Below are positions 33,320 through 42,804 of a stretch of 64,000 nucleotides of DNA, piece by piece. Positions within the stretch are counted from its first letter, which is position 1. Each line of letters starts with the position of its first letter. The translations under genes were made by a program, and so were the position numbers. The notes under the pieces were generated by a model. The model saw only the letters and a program-made list of their open reading frames with translations, had not been told where the DNA came from and ran no database searches. Source of the stretch: Methanocalculus chunghsingensis (lineage in GTDB: Archaea > Halobacteriota > Methanomicrobia > Methanomicrobiales > Methanocorpusculaceae); assembly GCF_018132105.1 (NCBI RefSeq), contig NZ_JWHL01000005.1, positions 1 to 64,000 on the forward strand, read 5' to 3'.

Positions 33320-34586
33320 CGGCCTCCTCGTCCCGATCGCTATCGCCGGCCTCGATCACCTGACAGCCAGCCAGAAAGAGCTGGAGGAGTTTCGGTTTCC
33401 GGATGAGGAGGAGTTCATCAGGCAGGCACGGTCACGATACAAAGGCGTCCTCCTTCTCCAGACCTGCAACCGGGTTGAGGTTCTCGTCCAGGGAGATCCA
33501 CAGGACCTCGCCCGGTTCATGCAGAGCCTTGGAAGGAACAGGTTCAGTATTCATCATGGCCTTGGAGCACTCCGCCACCTTCTTGGTCTTGCAAGCGGGA
33601 TCAACTCGATGATCGTCGGTGAGGACCAGATCCTCGGCCAGATGCGAAAAGCACTCCTCACCTCAACAGCAGCCGGCGGGAACAGCCAGGCGATCGATAT
33701 CTGTATCAACACGGCAATCCATTTCGGCGTCTCGGTCAGGCAGACGACGATGATCAACAGGGGTTCGGTCTCCATCGGATCTGCCGCCGTCAAGCTGGCA
33801 GAAGAGCTCCTCGGCACCCTGAAGAACCGCCATATCCTCGTCATCGGGACCGGGGAGATGGGCCGTCTCGTCACAAAAGCACTCAGGGAGAAGGATCTCA
33901 CCGCCATCTATGTGACAAACCGTACCCATGAACGGGCAGTTGAACTGGCAGAAGAGATCGGGGGAAAAGCCATCACCTTCAAAGAGCTCTTCCCGGTCAT
34001 CACCCTCTCGGATGTCGTCATCTCCTGTACAGCAGCCCCGCATATCGTTATTAAGCGGGATGAACTCGCAGATGCAATGCTGGGGAGAAAATGGCCGCTG
34101 GCTGAGAAACCAAAACCCCTCATCATCATCGATATTGCACAGCCGCGGGATACCGAGGATGCTCTCCGGGAGATCCCGGGAGTCCATCTCTTCACCATTG
34201 ATGATCTCCGGTCGATATCTGAAGAGAACCTTGAGGCACGACGAAGTGAGGCAGAGACGATCCGCTCCCTCATCGAGTCCGAACTCGACACCTTCATCCG
34301 GAGGATCAACCGTGCCGCAGCGAATGATACCATCGCAGCACTGCATACATGGGCTGAGGCGATCCGCATCCGTGAGAGGGATAAAGCGATCAACCGGATC
34401 GGATCAGCAGATCCCAAGGTGATTCAGGTCATCGATGACCTGACACGCGTCCTGACAGGGAAGATCCTCGCCGATGCGACGATGTCGGTCAGGACCTGTG
34501 CTGAGGAGTGCGATCTTGAGACTGCCGAAGGCATCGTCGATGCGATAACAAAAGGAGAGAGACTATGTTTCCGACGACACGATTGA
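33312..34586 (+). CDS. hemA: Glutamyl-tRNA reductase
   Basis: About 424 residues from ATG 33312, chosen because GAGGT lies six bases upstream (an in-frame ATG at 33306 is too close to it). It reduces glutamyl-tRNA(Glu) to glutamate-1-semialdehyde, the first committed step of C5-pathway tetrapyrrole synthesis. The catalytic Cys is in LLLQTCNRVEV. GEDQILGQMRKA and the NADPH motif VIGTGEMGRLV are present, and the C-terminal dimerisation helix ends in the E/R-rich DATMSVRTCAEE segment. The start lies within sirC and the 3' end overlaps hemB by about 20 bases, so it is translationally coupled. Confidence 0.96.
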   Translation: MSDGLLVPIAIAGLDHLTASQKELEEFRFPDEEEFIRQARSRYKGVLLLQTCNRVEVLVQGDPQDLARFMQSLGRNRFSIHHGLGALRHLLGLASGINSMIVGEDQILGQMRKALLTSTAAGGNSQAIDICINTAIHFGVSVRQTTMINRGSVSIGSAAVKLAEELLGTLKNRHILVIGTGEMGRLVTKALREKDLTAIYVTNRTHERAVELAEEIGGKAITFKELFPVITLSDVVISCTAAPHIVIKRDELADAMLGRKWPLAEKPKPLIIIDIAQPRDTEDALREIPGVHLFTIDDLRSISEENLEARRSEAETIRSLIESELDTFIRRINRAAANDTIAALHTWAEAIRIRERDKAINRIGSADPKVIQVIDDLTRVLTGKILADATMSVRTCAEECDLETAEGIVDAITKGERLCFRRHD

Positions 34587-35539
34587 GAAGACTCAGAAAC
34601 CGTAAAGTACAACCCCTGGTGAGGGAGACGGACCTTACAAGAAGCGATCTCATCGCCCCGCTCTTCATCGACGAGACGATCCAGCATCCTGCCCCCATCC
34701 CCTCGATGCCCGGGCAGTCGAGGCTGCCCCTCAGAGACCTCCCCGAGACGGTCAAACGGCTCTCTGCCGCAGGAATCAGGGCAGTGATCCTCTTTGGCAT
34801 CCCGAAAGAGAAGGATCCGGGTGCGGCATCGGCATATGCAGACGACGGGATCATGCAGCAGGCGGTCCGGCTGATCCGATCGGATGTGCCGGAGATGCTC
34901 GTCATCACTGATGTCTGTGCATGCGAGTACACCGATCATGGCCACTGCGGGATCATCATGGAGTGCGGAGACTGCCCTGAGCTCGACAATGATCTCTCCC
35001 TTGACCTGATGGGACGCATTGCGGTCAGCCATGCACGGGCAGGAGCAGAGATGGTGGCACCCTCCTGTATGCTGGATGGACAGGTGATGGCGATCAGGCA
35101 GGCTCTTGACAGGGAAGGCTTCTCCTCCATTCCAATCCTCTCGTATTCGACAAAATTCGCAAGTGCGCTCTATGGCCCCTTCAGGGAGGCGGCCGATTCG
35201 GGATGCTGTCAGGGCGACCGCTCCACCTACCAGATGGACCCGGCAAACAGAAACGAGGCATATCGGGAGTCGCTCCTTGACGCAGAAGAGGGAGCCGATA
35301 TCCTGATGGTGAAGCCGGCGGGGCTCTATCTTGATATCATCAGGGAGATCACGACACTCGGCCTCCCCGTCGCCGCCTACCAGGTGAGCGGGGAGTATGC
35401 CATGATCAAGGCGGCTGCCGCCAACGGATGGATCGATGAAGAGAAGGTTGTCCTTGAGTCCCTCATCTCAATAAAAAGGGCCGGGGCAACCCTGATCATT
35501 ACATACTTTGCAGAAGATGTCGCACGGTGGTTACAATGA
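34565..35539 (+). CDS. hemB: Porphobilinogen synthase (delta-aminolevulinate dehydratase)
   Basis: 324 residues. It condenses two aminolevulinate molecules into porphobilinogen. The active-site lysines are in [16 protein letters not shown] and [14 protein letters not shown] zinc site is indicated by three cysteines in [14 protein letters not shown], so this is the Zn-dependent type. APSCMLDGQ is also conserved. GGAGAGA lies just upstream of ATG 34565, inside hemA. The TGA overlaps the hemL ATG. Confidence 0.97.
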   Translation: MFPTTRLRRLRNRKVQPLVRETDLTRSDLIAPLFIDETIQHPAPIPSMPGQSRLPLRDLPETVKRLSAAGIRAVILFGIPKEKDPGAASAYADDGIMQQAVRLIRSDVPEMLVITDVCACEYTDHGHCGIIMECGDCPELDNDLSLDLMGRIAVSHARAGAEMVAPSCMLDGQVMAIRQALDREGFSSIPILSYSTKFASALYGPFREAADSGCCQGDRSTYQMDPANRNEAYRESLLDAEEGADILMVKPAGLYLDIIREITTLGLPVAAYQVSGEYAMIKAAAANGWIDEEKVVLESLISIKRAGATLIITYFAEDVARWLQ

Positions 35540-36780
35540 GAAGTGATGAGTTATTCAGACGAGCAGTATCCCTCCTCCCCGGAGGCGTCAGCAGCCCGGT
35601 CAGGGCGATCAAGCCATACCCCTTCTATACAGACGGAGGGAAAGGATCCCGTATCAGGACATGTGATGGGGATGAGCTCATCGACTGCTGCCTCGGGTAC
35701 GGCCCGCTCATCCTCGGCCATGCGAATAAACAGGTAGCAGACGCCATACGAAGCCAGCTTGAGAAGGGATGGCTCTATGGAACACCGACAGAGCTTGAGA
35801 TCCTGATGGCTGAGCGGCTCATCCGGGATCACAGGGGAATTGAGATGGTACGATGCGTCTCAAGCGGTGCAGAGGCGACGATGGCCGCCATCAGGCTCGC
35901 CCGTGGTTATACAGGGAAGAAGAAGATCCTCAAGATCGAAGGAGGGTTTCATGGAGCCCATGACAGCGTCCTGATCAAGGCGGGATCGGGTGCGACGACG
36001 CTCGGCATCCCTGATTCGGCAGGGATTCCACCGGCTATCGCTGAACTGACCCGGCAGGTCCCATACAATGACCCGGAGGCACTGGAAGCGATACTCAGTA
36101 GCGACGAGGAGATAGCGGCATTCATCATCGAACCGGTGATGGGCAATGTCGGAACTATCCTGCCAGATAAGGAGTACCTGAAGGAGGTGCGGGCGATAAC
36201 AGAAGAGCATGACGTCCTTCTCATCTTCGACGAGGTGATCACCGGGTATCGCCTCGGCATTGGTGGTGCACAGGAAAAGTATGGGATCAGACCTGATCTC
36301 ACCACACTCGGAAAGATCATCGGCGGCGGCCTCCCGATTGGTGCGTTCGGCGGAAGGAGGGAGATCATGGAGATGATCGCCCCGGCAGGACCGGTCTACC
36401 AGGCAGGCACCTTTAACGGAAACCCGCTCTCCCTTGCAGCAGGCATCGCAACCATCGACCTGCTGACAGGTGACCCGGCTTTCTACAGCCGGCTCGATGC
36501 ACAGGCACGGGTTATTGAAGAGAGCATTCCAGGGACCGCAGACGGCTCATTTGTCAGAACCGGATCCATGTTCACCTACTTCTTCAGGGATGCCCCGCCA
36601 AGGAACTATATTGAGGCAAAAGAGAGCGATACCACCCGTTTTGGAGCCTTCTGGAAGAAGTCGCTCGCATCAGGCATCTTCTTCCCGCCTGCGCAGTTTG
36701 AATCCTGTTTCATATCATCGGCCCATACAGACGAGGATATCAGCAGAATCGCCGGGGTCTTCTCCTCATGCCTCAACTGA
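35536..36780 (+). CDS. hemL: Glutamate-1-semialdehyde 2,1-aminomutase
   Basis: 414 residues from ATG 35536, which overlaps the hemB stop (ATGA) and has GGTGG upstream. It is a PLP-dependent enzyme converting glutamate-1-semialdehyde to 5-aminolevulinate. The PLP lysine is in [18 protein letters not shown], the cofactor Asp in [13 protein letters not shown], and [15 protein letters not shown] binds phosphate. It has the usual class III fold and length. The gene order hemA-hemB-hemL places all early C5-pathway steps together. Confidence 0.96.
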   Translation: MRSDELFRRAVSLLPGGVSSPVRAIKPYPFYTDGGKGSRIRTCDGDELIDCCLGYGPLILGHANKQVADAIRSQLEKGWLYGTPTELEILMAERLIRDHRGIEMVRCVSSGAEATMAAIRLARGYTGKKKILKIEGGFHGAHDSVLIKAGSGATTLGIPDSAGIPPAIAELTRQVPYNDPEALEAILSSDEEIAAFIIEPVMGNVGTILPDKEYLKEVRAITEEHDVLLIFDEVITGYRLGIGGAQEKYGIRPDLTTLGKIIGGGLPIGAFGGRREIMEMIAPAGPVYQAGTFNGNPLSLAAGIATIDLLTGDPAFYSRLDAQARVIEESIPGTADGSFVRTGSMFTYFFRDAPPRNYIEAKESDTTRFGAFWKKSLASGIFFPPAQFESCFISSAHTDEDISRIAGVFSSCLN

Positions 36781-37661
36781 TCCGAATCGGTACACGGGGA
36801 AGCGCCCTTGCAATGCGCCAGACCGAGATCGTCTCACGCCTCCTCGCCAGCAAGGGTCTCAGGACCGAGACGACGATCATCAGGACCGAAGGGGATGCAG
36901 AGACGAGTGTCCCGCTTCACCAGGTCGGTGGCCAGGGTATCTTTGTCCGGGCACTCGATGATGCAATCCTCCGGGGCGAGATCGATGTTGCGGTCCACAG
37001 CATGAAGGATATCCCCGCACTCCGACCGGAAGGGCTTGCCACCCCGGCCATCCTCGCCCGTGACCCGCCAACAGACTATCTCGCCTTTGATACACCCCTC
37101 GATGAGATCTCCATCATCGGGACATCAAGCACGCGGCGGCGTGCCCAGCTCCTGCGGCATGATCCGGAGCTTGAGATCCGGGAGCTGCGCGGGAATATCG
37201 ACACCCGGATCAGAAAGCTCAGGGACGGGGAGTATGACGCCATCATGCTCGCCGAGGCGGGGTTGGTCAGGATGGGAATGCAGATTAATGGTATCCGTCT
37301 TCCGGTGACACAGTTCGTCCCTGCGCCAAACCAGGGAACGATCGCCATCGTCTGCAGGGATGATACCGGTTTGAAGGACGCACTCGCACCCCTTGACCAT
37401 CAGGAGACACGCATGGATACGATGATCGAGCGGGCGGTTATGGAGGAGGTGGGGGGTGGCTGCTTCACCCCCCAGGGGATCTTCTGCCGGGATCGCTATC
37501 TGATCGCAGAGATCCTCTCCCTTGACGGATCAAGATCCGAGCGGATCGAACGGAGAGTAGATGATATTGACGATGCACGCTTCACCGGCCGGGAATTAAG
37601 GGATGCCGCTGCCGATCTGATACGTGAAGCAAAGACGACACTGGGACTGGAAAAACCATGA
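36768..37661 (+). CDS. hemC: Hydroxymethylbilane synthase (porphobilinogen deaminase)
   Basis: 297 residues. It polymerises four porphobilinogens into hydroxymethylbilane. It starts [15 protein letters not shown] and has VHSMKDIPA with the catalytic Asp region, [11 protein letters not shown] and [14 protein letters not shown]. The dipyrromethane-cofactor cysteine lies in [12 protein letters not shown]. It overlaps the hemL end by 13 bases and cobA by ATGA. The product needs uroporphyrinogen III synthase (HemD) for the next step, and no hemD is found in this operon. Confidence 0.96.
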   Translation: MPQLIRIGTRGSALAMRQTEIVSRLLASKGLRTETTIIRTEGDAETSVPLHQVGGQGIFVRALDDAILRGEIDVAVHSMKDIPALRPEGLATPAILARDPPTDYLAFDTPLDEISIIGTSSTRRRAQLLRHDPELEIRELRGNIDTRIRKLRDGEYDAIMLAEAGLVRMGMQINGIRLPVTQFVPAPNQGTIAIVCRDDTGLKDALAPLDHQETRMDTMIERAVMEEVGGGCFTPQGIFCRDRYLIAEILSLDGSRSERIERRVDDIDDARFTGRELRDAAADLIREAKTTLGLEKP

Positions 37662-38410
37662 GCGGAATTGTATATCTTGTTGGTTCAGGGCCTGGCGGCC
37701 TTGGACTTCTGACATTTCGGGCACGCGAGGTGATCGATGCAGCAGAGGTCGTCCTCTATGATCAGCTGCCGGGCGAAGAGGTCCTCGCCTCATTACCGGC
37801 ATCCGCAGAAAAGATCAACTGCGGAAAGTTCGGGGGGGCGCACACCCTCACCCAGGACGAGATCGAGAGCCTGATGGTGGACCGGGCGAAGAAGGGATAC
37901 CGGGTCGTCAGGCTGAAAGGCGGCGACTCATTCGTCTTTGGCCGTGGAGGCGAAGAGATGGAGGTACTCAGGGAGCATAACATCACGGTTGAGGTCGTTC
38001 CGGGGATCACAAGTGCCGTCGCCGTCCCCGAATGTGTCGGCATCCCGGTCACCCACAGGACATGGGCAAGCCAGGTCACCTTCCTGACAGGCCATGAAGA
38101 TCCAACCAAGGAGGAGTCAGCCATCGACTGGCGATGGCTTGCGGGATCACCCGGCACCATCGTCATCCTGATGGGGGTGAAGAATCTCCCCATGATCACC
38201 AGGTCGCTCATTGAGCATGGGATGGCAGGGACAAAGCCGGTTGCGATCATCGAACGCGGATTCCGGCCGGATCAGCGGGTCACCACAGGAACACTTGCAG
38301 ATATAACAAAGAAGGCGGAAGAATCAGGGGTGAAGCCCCCGGCCATCATCGTCATCGGTGAGGTCGTCTCGCTCTATCGGGATGGGAGCGAGGGGGCGTG
38401 GAGCAGATAA
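37658..38410 (+). CDS. cobA: Uroporphyrinogen-III C-methyltransferase (SUMT)
   Basis: 250 residues. It transfers two methyl groups from SAM to uroporphyrinogen III, giving precorrin-2, the substrate of the dehydrogenase encoded first in the operon. Motifs are VGSGPGGLGLLTFRA (~5-19), VVLYDQLP, VRLKGGDSFVFGRGGEE and PGITSAVAVPECVGIPVTHR, all typical of single-domain SUMT. It is the last gene, ending three bases from a convergent sensor gene, so hemD, which often follows here, has no room. Confidence 0.95.
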   Translation: MSGIVYLVGSGPGGLGLLTFRAREVIDAAEVVLYDQLPGEEVLASLPASAEKINCGKFGGAHTLTQDEIESLMVDRAKKGYRVVRLKGGDSFVFGRGGEEMEVLREHNITVEVVPGITSAVAVPECVGIPVTHRTWASQVTFLTGHEDPTKEESAIDWRWLAGSPGTIVILMGVKNLPMITRSLIEHGMAGTKPVAIIERGFRPDQRVTTGTLADITKKAEESGVKPPAIIVIGEVVSLYRDGSEGAWSR

Positions 38411-38413
38411 TCG

Positions 38414-39985
38414 CTATCTGTTATTGCGCTTGAGGAATCTGATGACATTCTCAGATTCCAGCCACCTCTCATCCAGTTGCATGATCTGACCATCAATCTG
38501 ATCGATCTCCTCATCGATCGCCTGGATATATTCGGGTTTGTCCTTCAGAAGGAGGAGATACCCCCTGATCACCTGGAGGGGATTTCTGATGCTATCCCCG
38601 ATGATGGCAAACTGTTCAATATTATGACTGATCTGCTCAAGAGAGAGGTTTCGTTCTTCTTCAATCCGGAGCCGCTCAGAGATATTCCGGGCAACCCAGA
38701 CGGCAGCAGGCTGATGGTTCATGGAAAACGTATGCATACTTACTTCAACCGGGATCGACTCGCCGCTGAGGGGGTGAAAATGCCCTATGGAAAGTCCTGT
38801 TTCAGGATTGGCATGCTCCATATCAAAGAACGTCGATAGACGCATCCCAATCAGATCGTGATATCCCACCCCGAGGAGGGAGAGGGCGGCCTCATTTGCA
38901 TCACAGATTACTCCGGGATTATCATCAGGATCGATTGCCACAAGGAGCATGGGATCCATAGCCGCATTGAAGATCCGTCTGTATCGTTCCTCACTCTCCC
39001 GAATCCTCCCCTGATGCTGATCAAGAGATTCCAGCATCCCGTTGATGGAGCCGGCAAGGCCGGAGAGCTCATCATCGCCCTCCAGATATACAGAGTCGCG
39101 GGCAACAGAATCCCCCTTGATCTTCTGAACCTGACTGTTGAGAGAGGCGATTCGTGAGATGAAGGAATGATTGAGGAAGAGATATATCAACACCCCTGAA
39201 ATGAACGCCAGGAAGGCAATCACAATAAATGCGGACTGATAGGCTAATCTTCCTTTCTCATAGATGGAGCGATCATGGGTCACCGAGAGAAGGAAGAGAG
39301 GGGACCCATGTATATCACTCAAAAGACGGGACCCTGTGATCATCGTGCCATCTGCGGATCTAAAGACAGCTGCCCCCCGTTCAGGATTGCCATCCAGTGT
39401 GATGGTGAGGTCCTCTCCCGTCTCTTTGGAGAGGGCAGCGATCCATTCGTCGTCAACGAGTTGCCCGAAGGAGACCGCACCAGAGGTAGCGTCGATCGGG
39501 GCAAGGACAACAAAAACCGGCCCATCTCCGGTCTTCAGAAACCCCGAGGTTTCATGAAAGCCCTCTGCCATGAGATCATGATGGAGAAGGGAGAGTTCAG
39601 GGGGAATGGGAAGCGGACGCTCATCACGGGGATCATACCCTTCAGCTGAGAGGATGCTCCCATCCTCCCGGGTGACAATGATGTATTGGATGTCAAGATA
39701 CTCATAGAGACCTGTATCAGAATAGATCTCCGGATATTCAGTCTGCTCTCCGGCCATTGTTAAAGAGATGCCGTCACATTGCCCAGGATAAAGGGCATAT
39801 CCCGCCAGGTACTCCTGCCTGAGATCGATAGTCCGGACTACCCGATCAAGCGTCTCTTCGATATGCGTTTCTTCAAGGTTTGCAAATCCGTCAAGAATTG
39901 CTCCCTGGGAGACGAGGCCGAGACCAGCAATGAGACAGAGGCTGACAGATGCAATAATTGCAATCGTCTGGGCGCGGACATTCAT
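38414..39985 (-). CDS. CHASE4-HAMP-PAS membrane sensor with degenerate kinase end
   Basis: 523 residues. A membrane helix (~7-29), an extracellular CHASE4-like sensing domain (~35-240: FANLEETHIEETLDRVV, YIIVTREDGSI), a second helix (~249-271), HAMP (~270-325) and PAS (~328-440: RYRRIFNAAMDPMLLVAID) are seen. The end (~445-510) looks like a HisKA dimerisation helix (SIRNPLQVIRGYLLLL), but Asp464 takes the place of the phospho-accepting His and no HATPase_c domain follows. It therefore cannot be a normal histidine kinase. It may act by protein contact, or pair with a separate kinase. It is convergent with cobA and divergent from ilvD. Confidence 0.85.
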   Translation of the reverse strand: MNVRAQTIAIIASVSLCLIAGLGLVSQGAILDGFANLEETHIEETLDRVVRTIDLRQEYLAGYALYPGQCDGISLTMAGEQTEYPEIYSDTGLYEYLDIQYIIVTREDGSILSAEGYDPRDERPLPIPPELSLLHHDLMAEGFHETSGFLKTGDGPVFVVLAPIDATSGAVSFGQLVDDEWIAALSKETGEDLTITLDGNPERGAAVFRSADGTMITGSRLLSDIHGSPLFLLSVTHDRSIYEKGRLAYQSAFIVIAFLAFISGVLIYLFLNHSFISRIASLNSQVQKIKGDSVARDSVYLEGDDELSGLAGSINGMLESLDQHQGRIRESEERYRRIFNAAMDPMLLVAIDPDDNPGVICDANEAALSLLGVGYHDLIGMRLSTFFDMEHANPETGLSIGHFHPLSGESIPVEVSMHTFSMNHQPAAVWVARNISERLRIEEERNLSLEQISHNIEQFAIIGDSIRNPLQVIRGYLLLLKDKPEYIQAIDEEIDQIDGQIMQLDERWLESENVIRFLKRNNR

Positions 39986-40061
39986 GAGATTATTATTATG
40001 TAATTAGTCGCTTTCCCGCAACGATTTATCATTTTAAAGATCAAGGTACTCCTGATCATCT

Positions 40062-41705
40062 ATGCGTAGTGATGCAATAAAAAAAGGGTACCCGCGTGCC
40101 CCAAACCGATCCCTCCTCAGGTCACTTGGGGTCAGTGATCAGGAGATGGATCTCCCCTTCATCGGGATAGCCAATGCATGGAACGATATCGTCCCTGGTC
40201 ACACCCATCTTCGGAACCTCTCCCAGAAGGTCAGGGAAGGAATAGCCGCAGGCGGGGGCGTTCCCTTTGAGTTTGGCGTCATCGGAATCTGTGATGGGAT
40301 CGCGATGGGCCATCAGGGAATGCGGTACTCCCTCCCTTCCCGTGAAAATATCGCAGACTCAGTCGAACTGATGGCAGAGGCACACCGGTTCGATGGCATC
40401 GTCTGTATCGGGACCTGCGACAAGATCGTTCCCGGCATGCTGATGGCCGCCGCCCGCCTCGACATCCCCGCGATCATGCTCACCGGCGGGCCGATGATGC
40501 CCGGATACCTTCAGGGAAAAGACCTCTCCCTCGTCGATGTCTTCGAAGCGGTCGGTAAGGTCGCCGCAGGAACCGTTCCCGAAGAGGCGCTCTGCACCCT
40601 CGAGTGTGCCGCAATGCCGGGATGCGGCAGCTGTCAGGGCCTCTATACTGCTAATACGATGGCCTGTATGAGTGAAGCGATGGGGATGTCCATCGTGGGG
40701 TCAGCCGCCATGCCTGCTGTTGAAGCAGGGAAGCTCAGGATTGCCAGGGAGACAGGACTGCGCATAATGGATCTCGTCAGATCAGGCATAACCGCGACTG
40801 ATATCATCACAGAAAAGAGCCTTCGCAACGCCATACGCGTCGATATGGCACTCGGGGGATCGACAAATACCGTTCTCCACCTGATGGCGATTGCCCGGGA
40901 GGCGGGAGTACCCCTGAATCTTGAGACCTTCAACAGCATCAGTGACACCACCCCCCATATCTGCCATATGCAGCCCGCGGGGCCGCATGCGATGGTCGCC
41001 CTCCACAGGGCTGGCGGAATCCCGGCGGTCTTTCAGAGGCTGATCGACTCGCTTGAGGATGCAGAGACGGTTTCAGGGAAGACCGTGTACCAGATCGCCG
41101 AAGAGATACAGCTCCTCGATGAGAGTATCATCCAGCCGATCACTGATCCGGTGCATACGAGTGGCGGCCTTCGAATCCTCTCCGGAAGCCTCGCCCCGAA
41201 TGGTGCCGTCGTCAAGTACGCAGCAGTTCATGAGTCCATGTGGAAGCACAAAGGACCCGCACGTGTCTTTGATGGCGAAGAACTGGCGATGAAGGCGATC
41301 CTTGGACGGGAGATACAGGAGGGCGATATCGTCATCATCAGGTACGAAGGTCCCCGCGGCGGTCCGGGGATGCCGGAGATGCTCGCACCAACATCGGCAC
41401 TCATGGGACTTGGGTACCAGAAGGTGGTCCTGATCACCGACGGAAGGTTCTCCGGGGGAACACGGGGGCCATGCATCGGCCATGTCGCACCCGAGGCGGA
41501 GGTCGGAGGGCCGATCGCTCTTGTCAGGGATGGGGATGAGATCATCGTCGACATCACGACAAAACGCCTTGATATAAACGTTGATGAGGCAGAACTCGAC
41601 CGGAGACGGAGTATGTGGAGACCGAAAGCGCGCACGCTCAAAGGTGTTCTTGCACGCTATGCACGCACCGTCGGCCAGGCAGATTCGGGTGCCGTCGAAT
41701 TATAA
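40062..41705 (+). CDS. ilvD: Dihydroxy-acid dehydratase
   Basis: 547 residues. It dehydrates dihydroxy-isovalerate and dihydroxy-methylvalerate in valine, isoleucine and leucine synthesis. The iron-sulfur ligands lie in [10 protein letters not shown] and [42 protein letters not shown] and [11 protein letters not shown] (with the catalytic Ser region) are all intact. It is a single gene with a TATA-like TTTTAAAG about 30 bases before the ATG, suggesting a very short leader. A T7 tract follows at 41709. Confidence 0.97.
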   Translation: MRSDAIKKGYPRAPNRSLLRSLGVSDQEMDLPFIGIANAWNDIVPGHTHLRNLSQKVREGIAAGGGVPFEFGVIGICDGIAMGHQGMRYSLPSRENIADSVELMAEAHRFDGIVCIGTCDKIVPGMLMAAARLDIPAIMLTGGPMMPGYLQGKDLSLVDVFEAVGKVAAGTVPEEALCTLECAAMPGCGSCQGLYTANTMACMSEAMGMSIVGSAAMPAVEAGKLRIARETGLRIMDLVRSGITATDIITEKSLRNAIRVDMALGGSTNTVLHLMAIAREAGVPLNLETFNSISDTTPHICHMQPAGPHAMVALHRAGGIPAVFQRLIDSLEDAETVSGKTVYQIAEEIQLLDESIIQPITDPVHTSGGLRILSGSLAPNGAVVKYAAVHESMWKHKGPARVFDGEELAMKAILGREIQEGDIVIIRYEGPRGGPGMPEMLAPTSALMGLGYQKVVLITDGRFSGGTRGPCIGHVAPEAEVGGPIALVRDGDEIIVDITTKRLDINVDEAELDRRRSMWRPKARTLKGVLARYARTVGQADSGAVEL

Positions 41706-41708
41706 CCC

Positions 41709-41715
41709 TTTTTTT
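41709..41715 (+). terminator. T7 terminator after ilvD
   Basis: A T7 run a few bases after the ilvD TAA stop. Confidence 0.6.
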
Positions 41716-41814
41716 CCCTCCATACAAGCCGCATCTCCCGTATCGTTAATTCAGAGTGTTTATATTCGTTCATCACCAGAATCACAAAAGGGTTTCAAAA
41801 GCCCTGGTGTTTGT

Positions 41815-42396
41815 ATGATTGAAGAATTTATCAAAGGAAACAAGTCTTTTATCGAGAACGATTTTGAGAAGGATCCGGCACGGTATGATGCCCTTGCGAG
41901 CTCGCAGAGCCCAAAAGCACTCTGGATCGGATGCGCAGACTCACGGATCGAACCAGAACGGATAACAGATGCAGATGCAGGCGAGCTCTTCGTTCACCGG
42001 AATATCGCAAACATCGTCCCGGTCGGGGACTGGAACTTCGCTGCCGTCCTCGAGTATGCAGTCGCCCACCTCAGGGTTCCGGGTATCGTCATCTGTGGCC
42101 ACTCCGACTGCGGAGGGATCAAGGCACTCGACAAGGAGATGGATGACGCCTATATTCCCCTCTGGATCGACAATGCCCGTGAGGCGAAACGAAGGGTCGA
42201 TGCACGGATGGCTGCACCCACAACACCGGAAGAGGCAAAGAACCGGCTCACCGAGATGGAGAAGGAGAATATCAGGCTCCAGATCGAGCATCTGAGAACA
42301 TATCCGATCGTGAAGAAGGCAGAAGCCGACAAAAAAGTGGAGATTTACGGGGTATATTACGATCTCGCAACTGGTCTCCTTGAAGAAGTGCAATAA
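41815..42396 (+). CDS. Beta-class carbonic anhydrase
   Basis: 193 residues from ATG 41815, with GGTG upstream and a TATA-like TTTATATT near 41759. The frame extends upstream into ilvD, but that part is not coding. It interconverts CO2 and bicarbonate. Zinc ligands are Cys in CADSRIEPERI and His/Cys in GHSDCGGIKAL, with the Asp-Arg dyad present. The length and the VHRNIANIVP segment fit plant-type beta enzymes. In a methanogen it would supply CO2 or bicarbonate for methanogenesis and carboxylations. Confidence 0.95.
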   Translation: MIEEFIKGNKSFIENDFEKDPARYDALASSQSPKALWIGCADSRIEPERITDADAGELFVHRNIANIVPVGDWNFAAVLEYAVAHLRVPGIVICGHSDCGGIKALDKEMDDAYIPLWIDNAREAKRRVDARMAAPTTPEEAKNRLTEMEKENIRLQIEHLRTYPIVKKAEADKKVEIYGVYYDLATGLLEEVQ

Positions 42397-42397
42397 T

Positions 42398-42736
42398 TCA
42401 ATTATCCAGTTCTTTTTTTATCTCCTTCCGGATGAGGGCGAGAGATACCCGCCCAATCGGGGTGACACGCCCATTGACGATGACGATGGGGAGTGGTGGC
42501 TGATGCTCCTCGATGATATCGCGGATCCGCCGTGGGACACCATCGTCAAGGAGGGTGAGCGTGACGCTGATATTATCGCCAAATTCCGAGCGAAGCTTCT
42601 TTTTCAGTGCATCCACAGCCGGCAGGAGACGCTCGGTCGGGAAACATTCGGTCAGCTCACAGGAGCGGTCATCATCGCAGGGGAACGGTCCGCAGGGGAG
42701 TTCTGAGAGACCGATGATCTCAATATCAATATCCAT
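42398..42736 (-). CDS. Small Cys-containing protein, possibly thioredoxin-like
   Basis: 112 residues, not assigned to a named family. The N-terminus has strand-like IDIEIIGLSE followed by four cysteines in two CxxxxC pairs (CGPFPC at ~15-20, CELTEC at ~26-31). An alpha/beta pattern ending PIVIVNGRVTPIGRVSLALI follows, with the cis-Pro-like placement of thioredoxin folds. A redox or metal-binding role is plausible but not shown. It lies downstream of top6B in the same direction (69 bases) and its stop nearly touches the carbonic anhydrase end. Confidence 0.6.
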   Translation of the reverse strand: MDIDIEIIGLSELPCGPFPCDDDRSCELTECFPTERLLPAVDALKKKLRSEFGDNISVTLTLLDDGVPRRIRDIIEEHQPPLPIVIVNGRVTPIGRVSLALIRKEIKKELDN

Positions 42737-42804
42737 AGAAGGTATCTGAATGGAGACGATTTAGCACCATCGTTTGGTGCAGGAGTCTGTCCCGAGATAC
42801 ACCC

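Noticed and set aside
41581-41814. An N-terminal extension of carbonic anhydrase reaching into ilvD
   Set aside because: The extension overlaps ilvD coding sequence in another frame. ATG 41815 with GGTG upstream gives the normal family length.
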